Shown here: positions 1-7,391 of the stretch, piece after piece | Position numbering within the stretch: position 1 is the first letter of the stretch | How the letters are laid out: every line of letters starts with the position of its first letter | Assembly (NCBI GenBank): GCA_900550965.1 | Contig: URUC01000036.1 | Span: 1 to 18,906, forward strand | Length of the DNA: 18,906 bases | From: an uncultured Collinsella sp. | Lineage (GTDB): Bacteria; Actinomycetota; Coriobacteriia; Coriobacteriales; Coriobacteriaceae | Direction: 5' to 3' | Position numbers and translations under genes: made by a program | Notes under the pieces: generated by a model | Seen by the model: only the letters and a program-made list of their open reading frames with translations | Database searches by the model: none | What the model was told of the DNA's origin: nothing

Positions 1-2
1 AC

Positions 3-173
3 GTCGATTGCTATCCGACAAACGGATCTGGAATTGCATTCACCGGCATTTCGGGGCAGATTGATACACATGTACGAAAGGGAACCTATGTGGTGCGTTG
101 GGTTGGAGCTGCTGCAGGCCCGATATGGATTGCGGTCTTGCGCCCCGATGTCCAAATAGATTTCTCTCTCTAG
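3..173 (+). CDS. C-terminal end of an unrecognised protein, cut by the window edge
   Basis: An open frame runs from the left edge to a TAG at 171-173 and gives 56 residues. The composition looks like real protein: alternating hydrophobic and polar residues, a segment VVRWVGAAAGPIWIAVL, and an end in QIDFSL. It stops 14 bases before the ATG of the next plus-strand gene, so the two probably form one transcription unit. I do not recognise the family. The two other forward frames are also open over part of this stretch. I prefer this frame because its stop sits directly before a start with a plausible ribosome binding site. No function is proposed. Confidence 0.45.
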   Translation, partial: VDCYPTNGSGIAFTGISGQIDTHVRKGTYVVRWVGAAAGPIWIAVLRPDVQIDFSL

Positions 174-187
174 ACGGGAAGTTGCTC

Positions 188-553
188 ATGGACGCCATAT
201 ATGACGGAGATGACTGGGTCGATCATTATACTTGGCGCCTGGTCGGCTCGAACGACAATGGGGATGTGGTGTTTGATGGACTATGTCCAAAGCATCTCCA
301 TCCTTTTGTCTCGTCGTTAATTGAGAGTTCCGCTCGTGTTGCCCCCTACAGCTCGGCATCGCTTCATGATACGGACGTTTTGAAGACCATAAGGGAATCA
401 ATTGACGAGGGCACGATGAGCAGTACATTGTTCTCTCGGCTTGTGGGGCTGGATGAGATTCAATCGAAACGACTGCTTGCGGGCGAAAAGGTGGAACTCA
501 CTTATCGGTCGATGATTTCAATCCTGCGGCTAGCCGATGTTCTTCGCAAATAA
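188..553 (+). CDS. Hypothetical protein with a possible C-terminal helix-turn-helix
   Basis: This is a 121-residue soluble protein. I place the start at the ATG at 188, preceded by GGGAAG. The frame stays open upstream to a TTG at 98, but that start would overlap the preceding gene and the extra residues are Cys/Arg-rich and unlike protein. The N-terminal half is acidic and aromatic (DGDDWVDHYTW). The last roughly 50 residues (LFSRLVGLDEIQSKRLLAGE, then ISILRLADVL) have the helix spacing of small XRE-like DNA-binding domains, as in some antitoxins. A toxin-antitoxin pair with the clipped upstream gene is possible but unproven. The coding sequence looks less GC-rich than its neighbours, which would fit accessory DNA. 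It converges on the yhcH operon. Confidence 0.55.
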   Translation: MDAIYDGDDWVDHYTWRLVGSNDNGDVVFDGLCPKHLHPFVSSLIESSARVAPYSSASLHDTDVLKTIRESIDEGTMSSTLFSRLVGLDEIQSKRLLAGEKVELTYRSMISILRLADVLRK

Positions 554-565
554 ACATCTCCCCTA

Positions 566-624
566 TTCAAAAACCGAAAACCCCGCCAAGCGTGATCCCC
601 TTAGGGAAAACACGTTTGGCGGGG
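566..624 (-). terminator. Rho-independent terminator of the lacX-lacC-yhcH unit
   Basis: A 14-base stem pairs 581-594 (CCCCGCCAAGCGTG) with 611-624 (CACGTTTGGCGGGG), with one G-U pair. Read on the minus strand, the stem is followed by TTTTCGGTTTTT (569-580), a good U-tract. It lies downstream of yhcH and between convergent genes. Confidence 0.7.
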
Positions 625-655
625 TCCTAGCGTGATTTCCCTAGGGGAATCACGC
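590..655. repeat. Two copies of an imperfect palindrome
   Basis: Unit 1 (590-614) reads GCGTGATCCCC, TTA, GGGAAAACACG. Unit 2 (630-655) reads GCGTGATTTCCC, TA, GGGGAATCACGC. Both are near-palindromes of the same core, about 40 bases apart. Unit 1 is nested inside the terminator stem. They may be copies of a dispersed intergenic palindrome or a duplicated terminator. Confidence 0.55.
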
Positions 656-686
656 CATCAGACGAGCAGCTCAGTCGAGCAGCGCG

Positions 687-1160
687 CTACTCCTCCCAGT
701 AAGCATCTGCAAGCAGCTTAAAGCAAATCTTCTTGATCGGTTGTGCGCCATCGCCCGGGAACTCGAGCGTGGGCATGTGAGGCTCGCCGGCAACGAACAG
801 CGCAAACTTGTCGTCGGCAAGATCGCCGGCGATCGAAGCGTCGGAATCGACCAGATCGTAGTCGTCCTTCTCGTCAAACTCCTGAACCAGCGTCAGGCTG
901 CCCGTGGCGACCTTAAAGGCCTCGCGACCCTCGACATCGATCTGCAGGTCGTGATAGCGCTGATGCGTCTCATAGTGAGCCTCGGCCTCGGGACGCGTCG
1001 TGGGAGCCATGACGTTCGCATAGACCTTGTCGCCCAGAATCGGATGGCTGCCGACCTCGAGCTCTGCCGGGTCGTTCTCCTCGAGCCAGTCGATCAGCAC
1101 GTCGAGGCCCTTGAGCATTCCGCGGTACTCCTCGATATCGCCCAATGCACCGTAAATCAT
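687..1160 (-). CDS. YhcH/YjgK/YiaL (TabA/NanQ/EbgC) family protein
   Basis: The 157 residues match the length and pattern of the DUF386 cupin-like family. Visible family traits are HPILGDKVYANVM near residues 39-51, EAHYETHQRYHDLQI at 79-93 (metal-binding His and Glu region), and a C-terminal stretch PHMPTLEFPGD followed by KKICFK. Members are thought to act as anomerases or isomerases on sugars such as sialic acid, or as the small subunit of Ebg galactosidase. The substrate here is inferred to be an amino sugar or galactose-type sugar from the neighbours. The ATG at 1160 follows AGAGGGGA. It is the last gene of the minus-strand sugar unit, downstream of lacC and the nagA fragment, and is followed by a terminator. 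Confidence 0.85.
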   Translation of the reverse strand: MIYGALGDIEEYRGMLKGLDVLIDWLEENDPAELEVGSHPILGDKVYANVMAPTTRPEAEAHYETHQRYHDLQIDVEGREAFKVATGSLTLVQEFDEKDDYDLVDSDASIAGDLADDKFALFVAGEPHMPTLEFPGDGAQPIKKICFKLLADAYWEE

Positions 1161-1192
1161 CTAAATCCCCTCTCGGATCGCTTCTTTGGCGG

Positions 1193-1327
1193 CTACTCGG
1201 CAAACGCGTTACCGACGCTGTTGCCACCCACATACGCCTCGACCAGGGTAAGGTCGGGATTGAACACGACAAACTCGGCGTCGCGCCCCAGCATAATGCT
1301 ACCGCACTTGTCGTCGACATGAGCTAG
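1193..1327 (-). pseudogene. 3' remnant of a second nagA (deacetylase) gene
   Basis: The minus-strand translation ending at TAG 1193-1195 gives about 44 residues that align without gaps to the last 44 residues of the intact NagA encoded at 4052-5221. I count 33 identities, including DKCGSIM, FVVF, LTLVE, YVGG and SVGNAF. Similarity stops at about 1324, with no upstream domain, no sensible start codon and no active-site residues. The frame is continuous back to the TAA of the kinase gene at 1358. I read this as what is left after most of a nagA copy between lacC and yhcH was deleted. A short translated ORF is conceivable but would lack any catalytic part. Confidence 0.8.
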
Positions 1328-1357
1328 CAAGCAATGCCGGGGCCGACGCCCAGGCTT

Positions 1358-2293
1358 TTACAGCTCGGTCACGACAACGCCGTTGTAGACCTCGTCCCAA
1401 CGGTCCATGACCAGATGGCCGGTCATGGGATCCATGGCATTGAGCTTGCCGCAGGTGTTGGCGGTACGCAGCACCGTCTCGTCGTCCGCGCCAGCAGCAA
1501 TGGCATGCGCGAAGCCAGCGATAGTGGAGTCACCAGAGCCCGTAGCGTTAACGGCAGGGATATCGGGCGTCTTTGCGCGGAACGCACGGCCATTGTGGAA
1601 GCCAACGGAGCCGGCAGCGCCCATGGACACGACGACCCAGGGGATATCGGAGAAGCGGGCATCAGAGGCGAGCGCGGCGCGGAGCTCGTCCACATCGTCG
1701 GTGGTAAAGCTCGTACCCAAAAGGCCGTTGATCTCGGTCAGGTTAGGCTTGACCAGCTCGGGCTTAATTTCGGACTTAAGGGCGGCCTCGAGCGAAGCAC
1801 CCGAGGTATCGAGCAACACCTTGGCACCGGCGTTCTCGGCAATGCCCGTGATCTTGGCATAGTAGTCTGCCTCGACACCGCGGGGCAGCGAACCCGAGAT
1901 GGTGACGACGTCGGCCTTGCTCGCAAGCTCGGTAAACTTGGCGGTAAAGGCATCGAGCTCCTCGGGGGCAATTGTCGGGCCGCTCTCGAGCAGCTCGGTC
2001 TGGTTGCCGGCATGAAGGATATTGAGGCAGATGCGGGTCTCGCCCTTGATGGGCACAAAGTCGTTGTTAATACCGTTGGCGTCCATGAGCTCAGCCATGT
2101 AAGCGCCCATGTGGCCGCCGAGCAGACCGGTTGCCACGACGTCGTCGCCCAGCTGACCCAGCACACGGGCCACGTTGAGGCCCTTGCCGCCGGCGGTCTT
2201 TTCGGGCGTCACACGGTTGACGTCGTCGATAACGAGCTCATCGAGCTGATAGCGCGTATCGACAGACGGGTTCATCGTAACGGTGAGGATCAT
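1358..2293 (-). CDS. lacC: PfkB-family tagatose-6-phosphate / 1-phosphofructokinase type kinase
   Basis: At 311 residues it has the family length. The N-terminus MILTVTMNPSVDTRYQL with D12, the AGGKGLNVARVL substrate/nucleotide motif (34-45), VKPNLTEI (181-188) and the C-terminal NATGSGDSTIAGF with catalytic Asp255 place it in the 1-phosphofructokinase/LacC branch of ribokinase-like enzymes. It would phosphorylate tagatose-6-P (or fructose-1-P) with ATP in the cytoplasm. I prefer tagatose-6-P because it lies behind a LacX homologue and in the same window as agaS and nagA; sequence alone cannot separate the two. The start has a strong AAGGAG site 6 bases before the ATG. It follows lacX by 59 bases and is probably cotranscribed with it. 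Confidence 0.75.
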   Translation of the reverse strand: MILTVTMNPSVDTRYQLDELVIDDVNRVTPEKTAGGKGLNVARVLGQLGDDVVATGLLGGHMGAYMAELMDANGINNDFVPIKGETRICLNILHAGNQTELLESGPTIAPEELDAFTAKFTELASKADVVTISGSLPRGVEADYYAKITGIAENAGAKVLLDTSGASLEAALKSEIKPELVKPNLTEINGLLGTSFTTDDVDELRAALASDARFSDIPWVVVSMGAAGSVGFHNGRAFRAKTPDIPAVNATGSGDSTIAGFAHAIAAGADDETVLRTANTCGKLNAMDPMTGHLVMDRWDEVYNGVVVTEL

Positions 2294-2352
2294 TTTTAGC
2301 TCCTTATCTCGCAGGCTCCTTGTGCCTCGCGATACGAGTCGACAAAACGGAA

Positions 2353-3234
2353 TTACAGAATTTCAATCGTGAACGAGCGAACGACGGTCTCCTTGGGCTT
2401 GGCGACAAGGCAGCCACGCTTATGCTCAAGCACGTCGTCCTCATCGGAGCAGGTCGAAAGGCCGCCCCAAGGCTCAACTGCCACAAAATCACCCTCGGGC
2501 TTGCTCCACACAATGAGATATGGGAAGCCCTCAAAGCTCAGGCGGACGCCCTTGTCCTCGCCCTTTTTGGAAAGCGTGACCTGGCGGCTCTCGAGCACGT
2601 CAAAGATGGTCTCCGCAAAATCGAAGAGCTCGTGCGACAGGGGCAGCGTCTTTCCCACCATGGGGTTCTTGGAGCGCTTGTCCACGTCAATCAAGCCAGT
2701 CGAAGGGACAGCGGTGCAAAGCTCTGCAGCCTCTTCTTTCTCAAAGCGCAACTCGTAGTCCGTATAGGCCTCGCCCTCATCGAGCGGGCACCTAAAGCCG
2801 GGATGCCCACCGATAAAGAACGGCATGTCCTCGGTGCCCTCGTTGGTAACCTCATAGGAGACACGCACGGCGGCGTCCTCGAGCGTATAGCGGGCGACGA
2901 GCCTAAACGGATACGGATAATCGCTCAGCAGCGCGGCGTTATCCTCCGAAGCCAGGCACATAGCCAACTCGTTCTCGCCTTGGCTCAGCAGCTTCCATTC
3001 CTGCTTGCGCGCAAAGCCGTGGCGAGCGAGCTTTACATGATGCCCGGCAAACGTCATGGCGCTGTTGTCGCGCAAGCCTCCGCAAATCGGGAAGCAAATC
3101 GGCGCCTGGCCGGACCACACGGTGGGATCACCCTGCCACAAGTACTCGCGACCTCCGGCCTCAATCGAGGTAAACGAGCCACCAGCCGTGGAAACCTTAA
3201 TAGAAATCGAATCGTTGGAGAGAGCGTATTCCAT
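2353..3234 (-). CDS. lacX: Aldose 1-epimerase family protein, LacX-like
   Basis: This 293-residue protein has the galactose mutarotase fold signatures: RHGFAR (His72), GGHPGFRCP (His144, the likely catalytic acid) and FVAVEPWGG (Glu254, the likely catalytic base). LacX-type proteins are the divergent mutarotase branch found with tagatose-pathway genes. It probably interconverts anomers of a sugar or sugar phosphate in the cytoplasm; the exact substrate is unknown. It starts at an ATG after GAAAGGA and is the first gene of the unit lacX, lacC, (nagA remnant), yhcH. It is divergent from the flavodoxin gene across 157 bases that must hold both promoters. Confidence 0.8.
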   Translation of the reverse strand: MEYALSNDSISIKVSTAGGSFTSIEAGGREYLWQGDPTVWSGQAPICFPICGGLRDNSAMTFAGHHVKLARHGFARKQEWKLLSQGENELAMCLASEDNAALLSDYPYPFRLVARYTLEDAAVRVSYEVTNEGTEDMPFFIGGHPGFRCPLDEGEAYTDYELRFEKEEAAELCTAVPSTGLIDVDKRSKNPMVGKTLPLSHELFDFAETIFDVLESRQVTLSKKGEDKGVRLSFEGFPYLIVWSKPEGDFVAVEPWGGLSTCSDEDDVLEHKRGCLVAKPKETVVRSFTIEIL

Positions 3235-3255
3235 TACCCATCCTTTCGAACAACT

Positions 3256-3284
3256 GCTTTATTTCACGCAAGCGCCCGTTTCAA
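3256..3284 (-). promoter_or_regulatory. Candidate promoter for the lacX unit
   Basis: On the minus strand TTGAAA (3279-3284) is followed after 17 bases by TAAAGC (3256-3261), and the lacX ATG lies 22 bases further on. The -35 is fair and the -10 weak. It is the best-spaced pair I found in this divergent region. Confidence 0.3.
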
Positions 3285-3325
3285 TCCTAACCATAGAACA
3301 AACCCGCACGCTCATCGATGCGTCC

Positions 3326-3352
3326 GGTATCCCGGCCATGTAACGGGGTACC
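3326..3352. repeat. Inverted repeat between lacX and the flavodoxin gene
   Basis: GGTATCCCG (3326-3334) and CGGGGTACC (3344-3352) are inverted with one mismatch around a 9-base loop. It lies 39 bases before the flavodoxin start. It could be an operator or 5'-leader hairpin; no factor can be named. Confidence 0.35.
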
Positions 3353-3391
3353 ATACAGACATTGATGCAATTACAGCTGAAAGGCCTTCTT

Positions 3392-3976
3392 ATGCGAACC
3401 ATCATTCTTTATGCCTCACGCCACCACGGCAATACGAAAAAGCTCGTGGACGCCATCGTCGAGGCGCACCCCGAAATCGATACCCTCGATGTGAAAACGC
3501 TCGGCAAAAACGAGTATCCCAACCTGCACGAATACCATCTGATTGGTGTCGCCACGGGCATCTATTACTCCGAGATCGACAAGGACATGGCACGCGTGCT
3601 CACTAACGTGTTGCAGCCGCAGGACAAGGTGTTTGGCCTTATGACCTACGGTGGCAAAAACAAGTGGTACGGCAAGGATATCGATGGCATCTGCCGCATG
3701 AGGCAGGCCATCTTTATGGGTGTCTACGGCTGCCCCGGCTTTGATACGTGGGGGCCGTTCAAACTCACCGGCGGTGTCCAAAAGGGGCACCCGACCGCTG
3801 AGGAAATTAAGGGTGCCGTCGACTTCTTCGACAAGATCGAAGACGAGTATGGAGACATCATCGTCGAAGAGTACGCCAAGCGCGAGAAGCGCCTAGCATA
3901 CGAGAAGGAGCATCCTGCAGGAGGCCTGGTGGCCGGCGTTAAGCGTACGGCAAAGAAAATCGCTAGCAAGCTGTAA
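3392..3976 (+). CDS. Flavodoxin family protein
   Basis: The protein has 194 residues from the ATG at 3392, which sits 7 bases after GAAAGG; an upstream TTG in frame has no such site. The start MRTIILYASRHHGNTKKL carries the phosphate-binding loop of flavodoxins (S8 to T14). GVATGIYYSEID and FGLMTYGG fit the second and third FMN loops, and GCPGFDTWGPFKL is seen in flavodoxin-like proteins of gut anaerobes. It is longer than a classic flavodoxin (about 150), with a Lys-rich C-terminal helix. It probably binds FMN and transfers electrons in the cytoplasm; the partner is unknown. It is a single-gene unit on the plus strand with its own terminator. Confidence 0.8.
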   Translation: MRTIILYASRHHGNTKKLVDAIVEAHPEIDTLDVKTLGKNEYPNLHEYHLIGVATGIYYSEIDKDMARVLTNVLQPQDKVFGLMTYGGKNKWYGKDIDGICRMRQAIFMGVYGCPGFDTWGPFKLTGGVQKGHPTAEEIKGAVDFFDKIEDEYGDIIVEEYAKREKRLAYEKEHPAGGLVAGVKRTAKKIASKL

Positions 3977-4007
3977 CTGTAAAGGTGCTTTTGAGCGTTT
4001 AACCCGT

Positions 4008-4045
4008 ACGGCGGGTCCGAGCAGATTCGGGCCCGCCGTCTTTTT
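4008..4045 (+). terminator. Rho-independent terminator of the flavodoxin gene
   Basis: ACGGCGGGTCCGA (4008-4020) pairs with TCGGGCCCGCCGT (4027-4039), followed by C and TTTTT (4041-4045). It lies between the convergent flavodoxin and nagA genes. On the minus strand the same hairpin lacks a U-tract, so it serves nagA poorly, if at all. Confidence 0.8.
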
Positions 4046-4051
4046 CTTTCG

Positions 4052-5221
4052 TTACTCGGTAAAGGCGTTGCCGACGCTCTGGCCGCCAACATACGTCTCG
4101 ACGAGGGTGAGCTCATGGTCGAACACGACAAAGTCGGCGTCGCGACCCGGCATGATGCTGCCGCACTTATCCTCGATGTGCGCGGAGCGTGCCGGCACCT
4201 CGGTTGCCATGCGAATGGCGATATCGGCGCTGGCGATGCCCCAGTCGACGATGTTCTTGACGCCCTGGGCAAGCGTGAGCACCGAACCGGCAATGCTCTT
4301 GCCATCGGCGAGCCAGCACAGGTTGTCCTTCATGATGACGTCCATGCCGCCGCTGGTGTAGCTGCCCTCGGGCATGCCGCCGCAGCCCAGGCAGTCGGTG
4401 ATGAGTACCGTGTGCTGCCAGCCCTTGGCCTGCAGCAGCGCCTTGATGGCGGCAGGGTTTACGTGCTTGCCGTCACAGATGATCTCGGCGTAGGTCTCGG
4501 ACGTGGACATAGCAGCACCCACGACACCGGGCTCACGGTGATGCAGCCCGCGCTGGCCGTTATAGGTATGCGTAAAGCAGCTGGCACCGGCGTTGATGGC
4601 GGCGATGCACTCATCGTAGGTGGCGTCGGAGTGACCGATGCTGGTCACCACACCCTTGGCGTTCAGAGCAGCCGCATAAGCAGCGGCACCGTCGCGCTCG
4701 GCCGCCATGGCGCTCTTAACGATGCGACCGCCCGCAGCCTCCTGCCACTGATCAAAGACCTCCTCGGAGGGATCGATAAGATAAGCGGGGTTCTGCGCGC
4801 CCACGTGCTTCATGGTAAAGAAGGGGCCCTCCAGGTAGATGCCCTGAATGCGAGCACCGCAGAAGTCGGGGCCGCGACCCTCGTCCGCCTGAGCGATGGC
4901 GGCGCAGGCGTCCTTGATCTGCTCGACGCCATCGGTGAACGTCGTGGGTAGCCAGCTGGTGGTACCGCGACGGGCGAGCTCAGTCGAGCTGATATCGATA
5001 CCCTCGGGGTCGTTATCGGTAGTTGAGTGGTTGTAGAAGCCATGGATGTGGGTATCGACCATACCCGGTGCGATCCACGATCCCGTGTAGTCCTTGATCT
5101 CGCAAGAGGGCTCGTCGGCCTGCCAGGCGCCAAAGACGCCATCCTCGACCATAAGATAGCCGCCCAGCTGCGGACCTGCCGGCAAGAAGAACTTGTCAGC
5201 CTTAATTGCGTACGTGCTCAT
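4052..5221 (-). CDS. nagA: N-acetylglucosamine/galactosamine-6-phosphate deacetylase
   Basis: This is a 389-residue amidohydrolase of normal NagA length. Metal and catalytic motifs are visible: HIH (58-60) in DTHIHG, E131 in YLEGPFF, H197 in SIGHSDA, H218 in THTYN, and the proton-relay D276 in LITDC. It removes the acetyl group from GlcNAc-6-P or GalNAc-6-P in the cytoplasm. Next to agaS and a mannose-family PTS, GalNAc-6-P is the likely substrate (the AgaA role), but the sequence does not exclude GlcNAc-6-P. I chose the ATG at 5221, 5 bases after AAGGAG; the GTG at 5227 abuts that site. It follows agaS but a terminator lies between them, so it may have its own promoter. Confidence 0.9.
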   Translation of the reverse strand: MSTYAIKADKFFLPAGPQLGGYLMVEDGVFGAWQADEPSCEIKDYTGSWIAPGMVDTHIHGFYNHSTTDNDPEGIDISSTELARRGTTSWLPTTFTDGVEQIKDACAAIAQADEGRGPDFCGARIQGIYLEGPFFTMKHVGAQNPAYLIDPSEEVFDQWQEAAGGRIVKSAMAAERDGAAAYAAALNAKGVVTSIGHSDATYDECIAAINAGASCFTHTYNGQRGLHHREPGVVGAAMSTSETYAEIICDGKHVNPAAIKALLQAKGWQHTVLITDCLGCGGMPEGSYTSGGMDVIMKDNLCWLADGKSIAGSVLTLAQGVKNIVDWGIASADIAIRMATEVPARSAHIEDKCGSIMPGRDADFVVFDHELTLVETYVGGQSVGNAFTE

Positions 5222-5260
5222 ATGCACTCCTTGCTTCTAAAGCAGTTGACTGTGGTGATG

Positions 5261-5266
5261 CTTATA
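5261..5266 (-). promoter_or_regulatory. Candidate -10 element for nagA
   Basis: TATAAG lies on the minus strand 39 bases before the nagA ATG and just downstream of the agaS terminator. The upstream -35 (TTTTTG at 17-base spacing) is poor. No copy of the operator found at agaS and the PTS operon is present here. Confidence 0.3.
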
Positions 5267-5278
5267 CCCGGTCCAAGT

Positions 5279-5321
5279 GAAAACAAAAAGCGCCCGCCCG
5301 CCGTTATGAGCGGACGGGCGC
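5279..5321 (-). terminator. Terminator between agaS and nagA
   Basis: On the minus strand GCGCCCGTCCG (5311-5321) pairs with CGGGCGGGCGC (5290-5300), including one U-G pair, around a 10-base loop. It is followed by TTTTTGTTT. It sits 20 bases after the agaS stop. Confidence 0.75.
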
Positions 5322-5340
5322 CCTTACAGGGGGGACGCGA

Positions 5341-6507
5341 TTAAGCGGTGAAGGGGTGAATCGTCACGCCCTTAACCACGCGGTTGACCGTGCCGGTGGG
5401 GCTCGGCGTATCGGGCGTGTTGCCCACGCGCACGGAGTTGAGCAGGCTGATGGCCTGGGCAAACATCACGAACGGCAGGGCAAGGTAGCCCTCGGGGAGT
5501 GCCTCATAGCCCTTAAAGGTGAAGGACTCGCCCTCGTAGACGATAGCGCCATCCTGCTGAACGGCAACGGTGTGCTGAGCGATCTCGTCGCCACCGATCT
5601 CGTTGAGGATGTCGATATCGTACTGACGGGTGTAGGCATCGTTGTTGACGAACACGAACACGAGGGTCTTGTCGTCGACGAAGGACTTGGGTCCGTGACG
5701 ATAACCCATAGAGGTGTCGTAGGAAGTAGCGACCAGACCGTGAGCGAGCTCGAGGATCTTGAGCTGGCTCTCCTGGGCAAGGCCACCGAAGGAGCCGGAA
5801 CCCAAGTAGGTCACGCGGTTGAAGTCGCCAGCCAGGTAATCGGCAACCTCGGACTCGCGAGCGATGACCTCCTCGCCCATCTTGGCGATGGTCTCGACCC
5901 ACTCGGCCTTCTGCTCGTCGGAAGCCTCGTCAAAGATGAGGGTAGAGAGCAGGGTCATGCAGGTGTAGGAACCGGTCATGGCGAAGCCCTTGTCGTTGGC
6001 GCGCGGGATGAGCAGCGTCAGCGCATTGGGATCATCGGCGGACTCGACGGCGAGCTTGCCCTCGGGCGCGCAGGTGATGTTGAGGAACTTGACGTTGTGG
6101 ACGAGCTCCTTGGCAACGGCAACGGCGGCAAGGCTCTCGGGGCTGTTGCCAGAGCGGGCAAAGGAAACCACGAGCGTGGGATCCTCGGCGCGCAGGAAGT
6201 CGCGCGGGGCGCTCACGATGTCGGTCGTGGCGATGGGCTTAAAGTCGTAGAGATCAGTGTTGCCGGCGTGACGCAGATACGGGGCGCAGGTATCGCCAAC
6301 ATAGTCGGACGTACCGGCACCGGTGAAGACAACGGACAGACGGCCCTCGCCCATAGCGCGAGCCTCGGCCAGAAAGGCCTCGATGGCCTCCTTGTTCTCG
6401 CGATAGATGTTGAGCGTATCACGCCAAAGCTCGGGCTGCTGAGCAATCTCGGCCGTGGTGATCTGGGCGCCGAGCTCGGTGAGCTCCTCGACACTCTTCT
6501 CGAACAT
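5341..6507 (-). CDS. agaS: AgaS-type SIS-domain aldose-ketose isomerase/deaminase
   Basis: The 388 residues match AgaS in length and pattern. Two sugar isomerase (SIS) domains are seen. The first has VVFTGAGTSDYVG (59-71) and SFARSGNSPES (115-125), the classic phosphosugar loop; the second has YLGSGSFGGLAQES (234-247) and SMGYRHGPKSF (266-276). AgaS converts galactosamine-6-P to tagatose-6-P with loss of ammonia in the cytoplasm, the step after deacetylation. The ATG follows GAGAGAGG by 8 bases. A TATAAT -10 and a palindromic operator lie upstream, so it is likely repressed by the adjacent GntR protein. It ends in a terminator before nagA. Confidence 0.88.
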   Translation of the reverse strand: MFEKSVEELTELGAQITTAEIAQQPELWRDTLNIYRENKEAIEAFLAEARAMGEGRLSVVFTGAGTSDYVGDTCAPYLRHAGNTDLYDFKPIATTDIVSAPRDFLRAEDPTLVVSFARSGNSPESLAAVAVAKELVHNVKFLNITCAPEGKLAVESADDPNALTLLIPRANDKGFAMTGSYTCMTLLSTLIFDEASDEQKAEWVETIAKMGEEVIARESEVADYLAGDFNRVTYLGSGSFGGLAQESQLKILELAHGLVATSYDTSMGYRHGPKSFVDDKTLVFVFVNNDAYTRQYDIDILNEIGGDEIAQHTVAVQQDGAIVYEGESFTFKGYEALPEGYLALPFVMFAQAISLLNSVRVGNTPDTPSPTGTVNRVVKGVTIHPFTA

Positions 6508-6546
6508 TTCTAATACCTCTCTCTAGAAGTAATCCTCTGACGTGCA

Positions 6547-6552
6547 ATTATA
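6547..6552 (-). promoter_or_regulatory. -10 element of the agaS promoter
   Basis: A perfect TATAAT lies on the minus strand 40 bases before the agaS ATG. The -35 position at 17-18 bases spacing falls inside the palindromic operator and has no good consensus. Repressor binding there would block polymerase. Confidence 0.55.
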
Positions 6553-6568
6553 CACTTCGGTTGGTTAT

Positions 6569-6582
6569 CTGGTAGTAACCAG
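6569..6582. promoter_or_regulatory. GntR-type operator upstream of agaS
   Basis: CTGGTAGTAACCAG is a palindrome with 5-base arms (CTGGT/ACCAG) and a 4-base centre. Its layout matches the TGGT-N4-ACCA pattern known for HutC-subfamily regulators such as DasR/NagR. Its first 13 bases recur exactly at 10861-10873 upstream of the PTS operon. The gene for a GntR/UTRA regulator ends 40 bases away. Confidence 0.7.
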
Positions 6583-6621
6583 TTATATACAAAGAATCAT
6601 CATATGGAAACGGTGCAGACA

Positions 6622-7353
6622 CTAATCGCTACGCTGGTGGTAAACCTTGTATTTAAACTGATCGGCACGAGCAACCGAGAGCGTATACTCCACAACCTCG
6701 TTTGACTCGTTATACGTAGTCCTAACCAAATCGAGCACAGGCGAGCCCTCGACGATTTCCAAAAGGTGGGCATCGGTGGGACGGGCTATGCTCGCATAGA
6801 ACTCCTCTTCGGCCACGCGTATTTTTTGCTTAAAGTCTTGCTCAATCACATCGTAAAGCGGCTTACGCTCCAGCAGCGGTCGCTTTAGGGACAGAAATTG
6901 ACGAACCGGTAGATAGCTACGTTCGACCATCATGGGCATGTTGTCGGCAGAACGAAGGCGCTTGAGCTTAAAAATGCGATCACCGATACGTAATCCCATA
7001 TGCTCGGCCAGATTCTTATCGGCCTCCATCTCGCAAAAATCGAGAATCGTGGTCTCGGGGTCACGACCCATCGCGCGCATCTGCTCGGTAAAGCTGTAGG
7101 ACTGCATAAGATTGGTTGCCTTTGCCGAACGGTCGGTCACAAAGGTACCGCGACCGTGCTGCCGAACCACCAGTCCTAAACGCTCCAGTTCCTGCAGAGC
7201 CAGGCGTACCGTAGTGCGCGAGAGACCATAGCGCTCCGAAAGTTCGCGCTCGGAAGGAATCATGTCACCGGCGCGATATTCATGGTCAATCTTTTCGGTC
7301 AGAATATCGACCAGCTGATCGTACAGCGGTTGCTTACGCGCTCCGATCGCCAT
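6622..7353 (-). CDS. GntR family (HutC/UTRA) transcriptional regulator
   Basis: The protein has 243 residues, typical of the HutC subfamily. The N-terminal winged helix covers about residues 8-75: PLYDQLVDILTEKI, AGDMIPSERELSERYGLSRT, LGLVVRQHGRGTFV. The C-terminal UTRA ligand domain spans about 95-240, with FKLKRLRSADNMPMMVERSY and the final VEYTLSVARADQFKYKV. Family members sense phosphorylated sugars, often amino-sugar phosphates. Its position between agaS and the PTS operon suggests a galactosamine-6-P or GalNAc-6-P sensor that represses both through the shared CTGGTAGTAACCA sites; ligand and mode are inferred. The ATG follows GGGAGGA. It has its own upstream region and stands 114 bases before agaS without a clear terminator, so read-through is possible. 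Confidence 0.88.
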   Translation of the reverse strand: MAIGARKQPLYDQLVDILTEKIDHEYRAGDMIPSERELSERYGLSRTTVRLALQELERLGLVVRQHGRGTFVTDRSAKATNLMQSYSFTEQMRAMGRDPETTILDFCEMEADKNLAEHMGLRIGDRIFKLKRLRSADNMPMMVERSYLPVRQFLSLKRPLLERKPLYDVIEQDFKQKIRVAEEEFYASIARPTDAHLLEIVEGSPVLDLVRTTYNESNEVVEYTLSVARADQFKYKVYHQRSD

Positions 7354-7391
7354 CCTATCCTCCCTTTTGCTCGAATTCGGCTAACTACCTA

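Noticed and set aside
1334..2299. A 321-codon plus-strand open frame
   Set aside because: It is antisense to the PfkB-family kinase gene over its full length and has low-complexity Gly/His/Val composition typical of a shadow frame.
5356..6513. A 385-codon plus-strand open frame
   Set aside because: It is antisense to agaS, which has clear SIS motifs, a promoter and a ribosome binding site.
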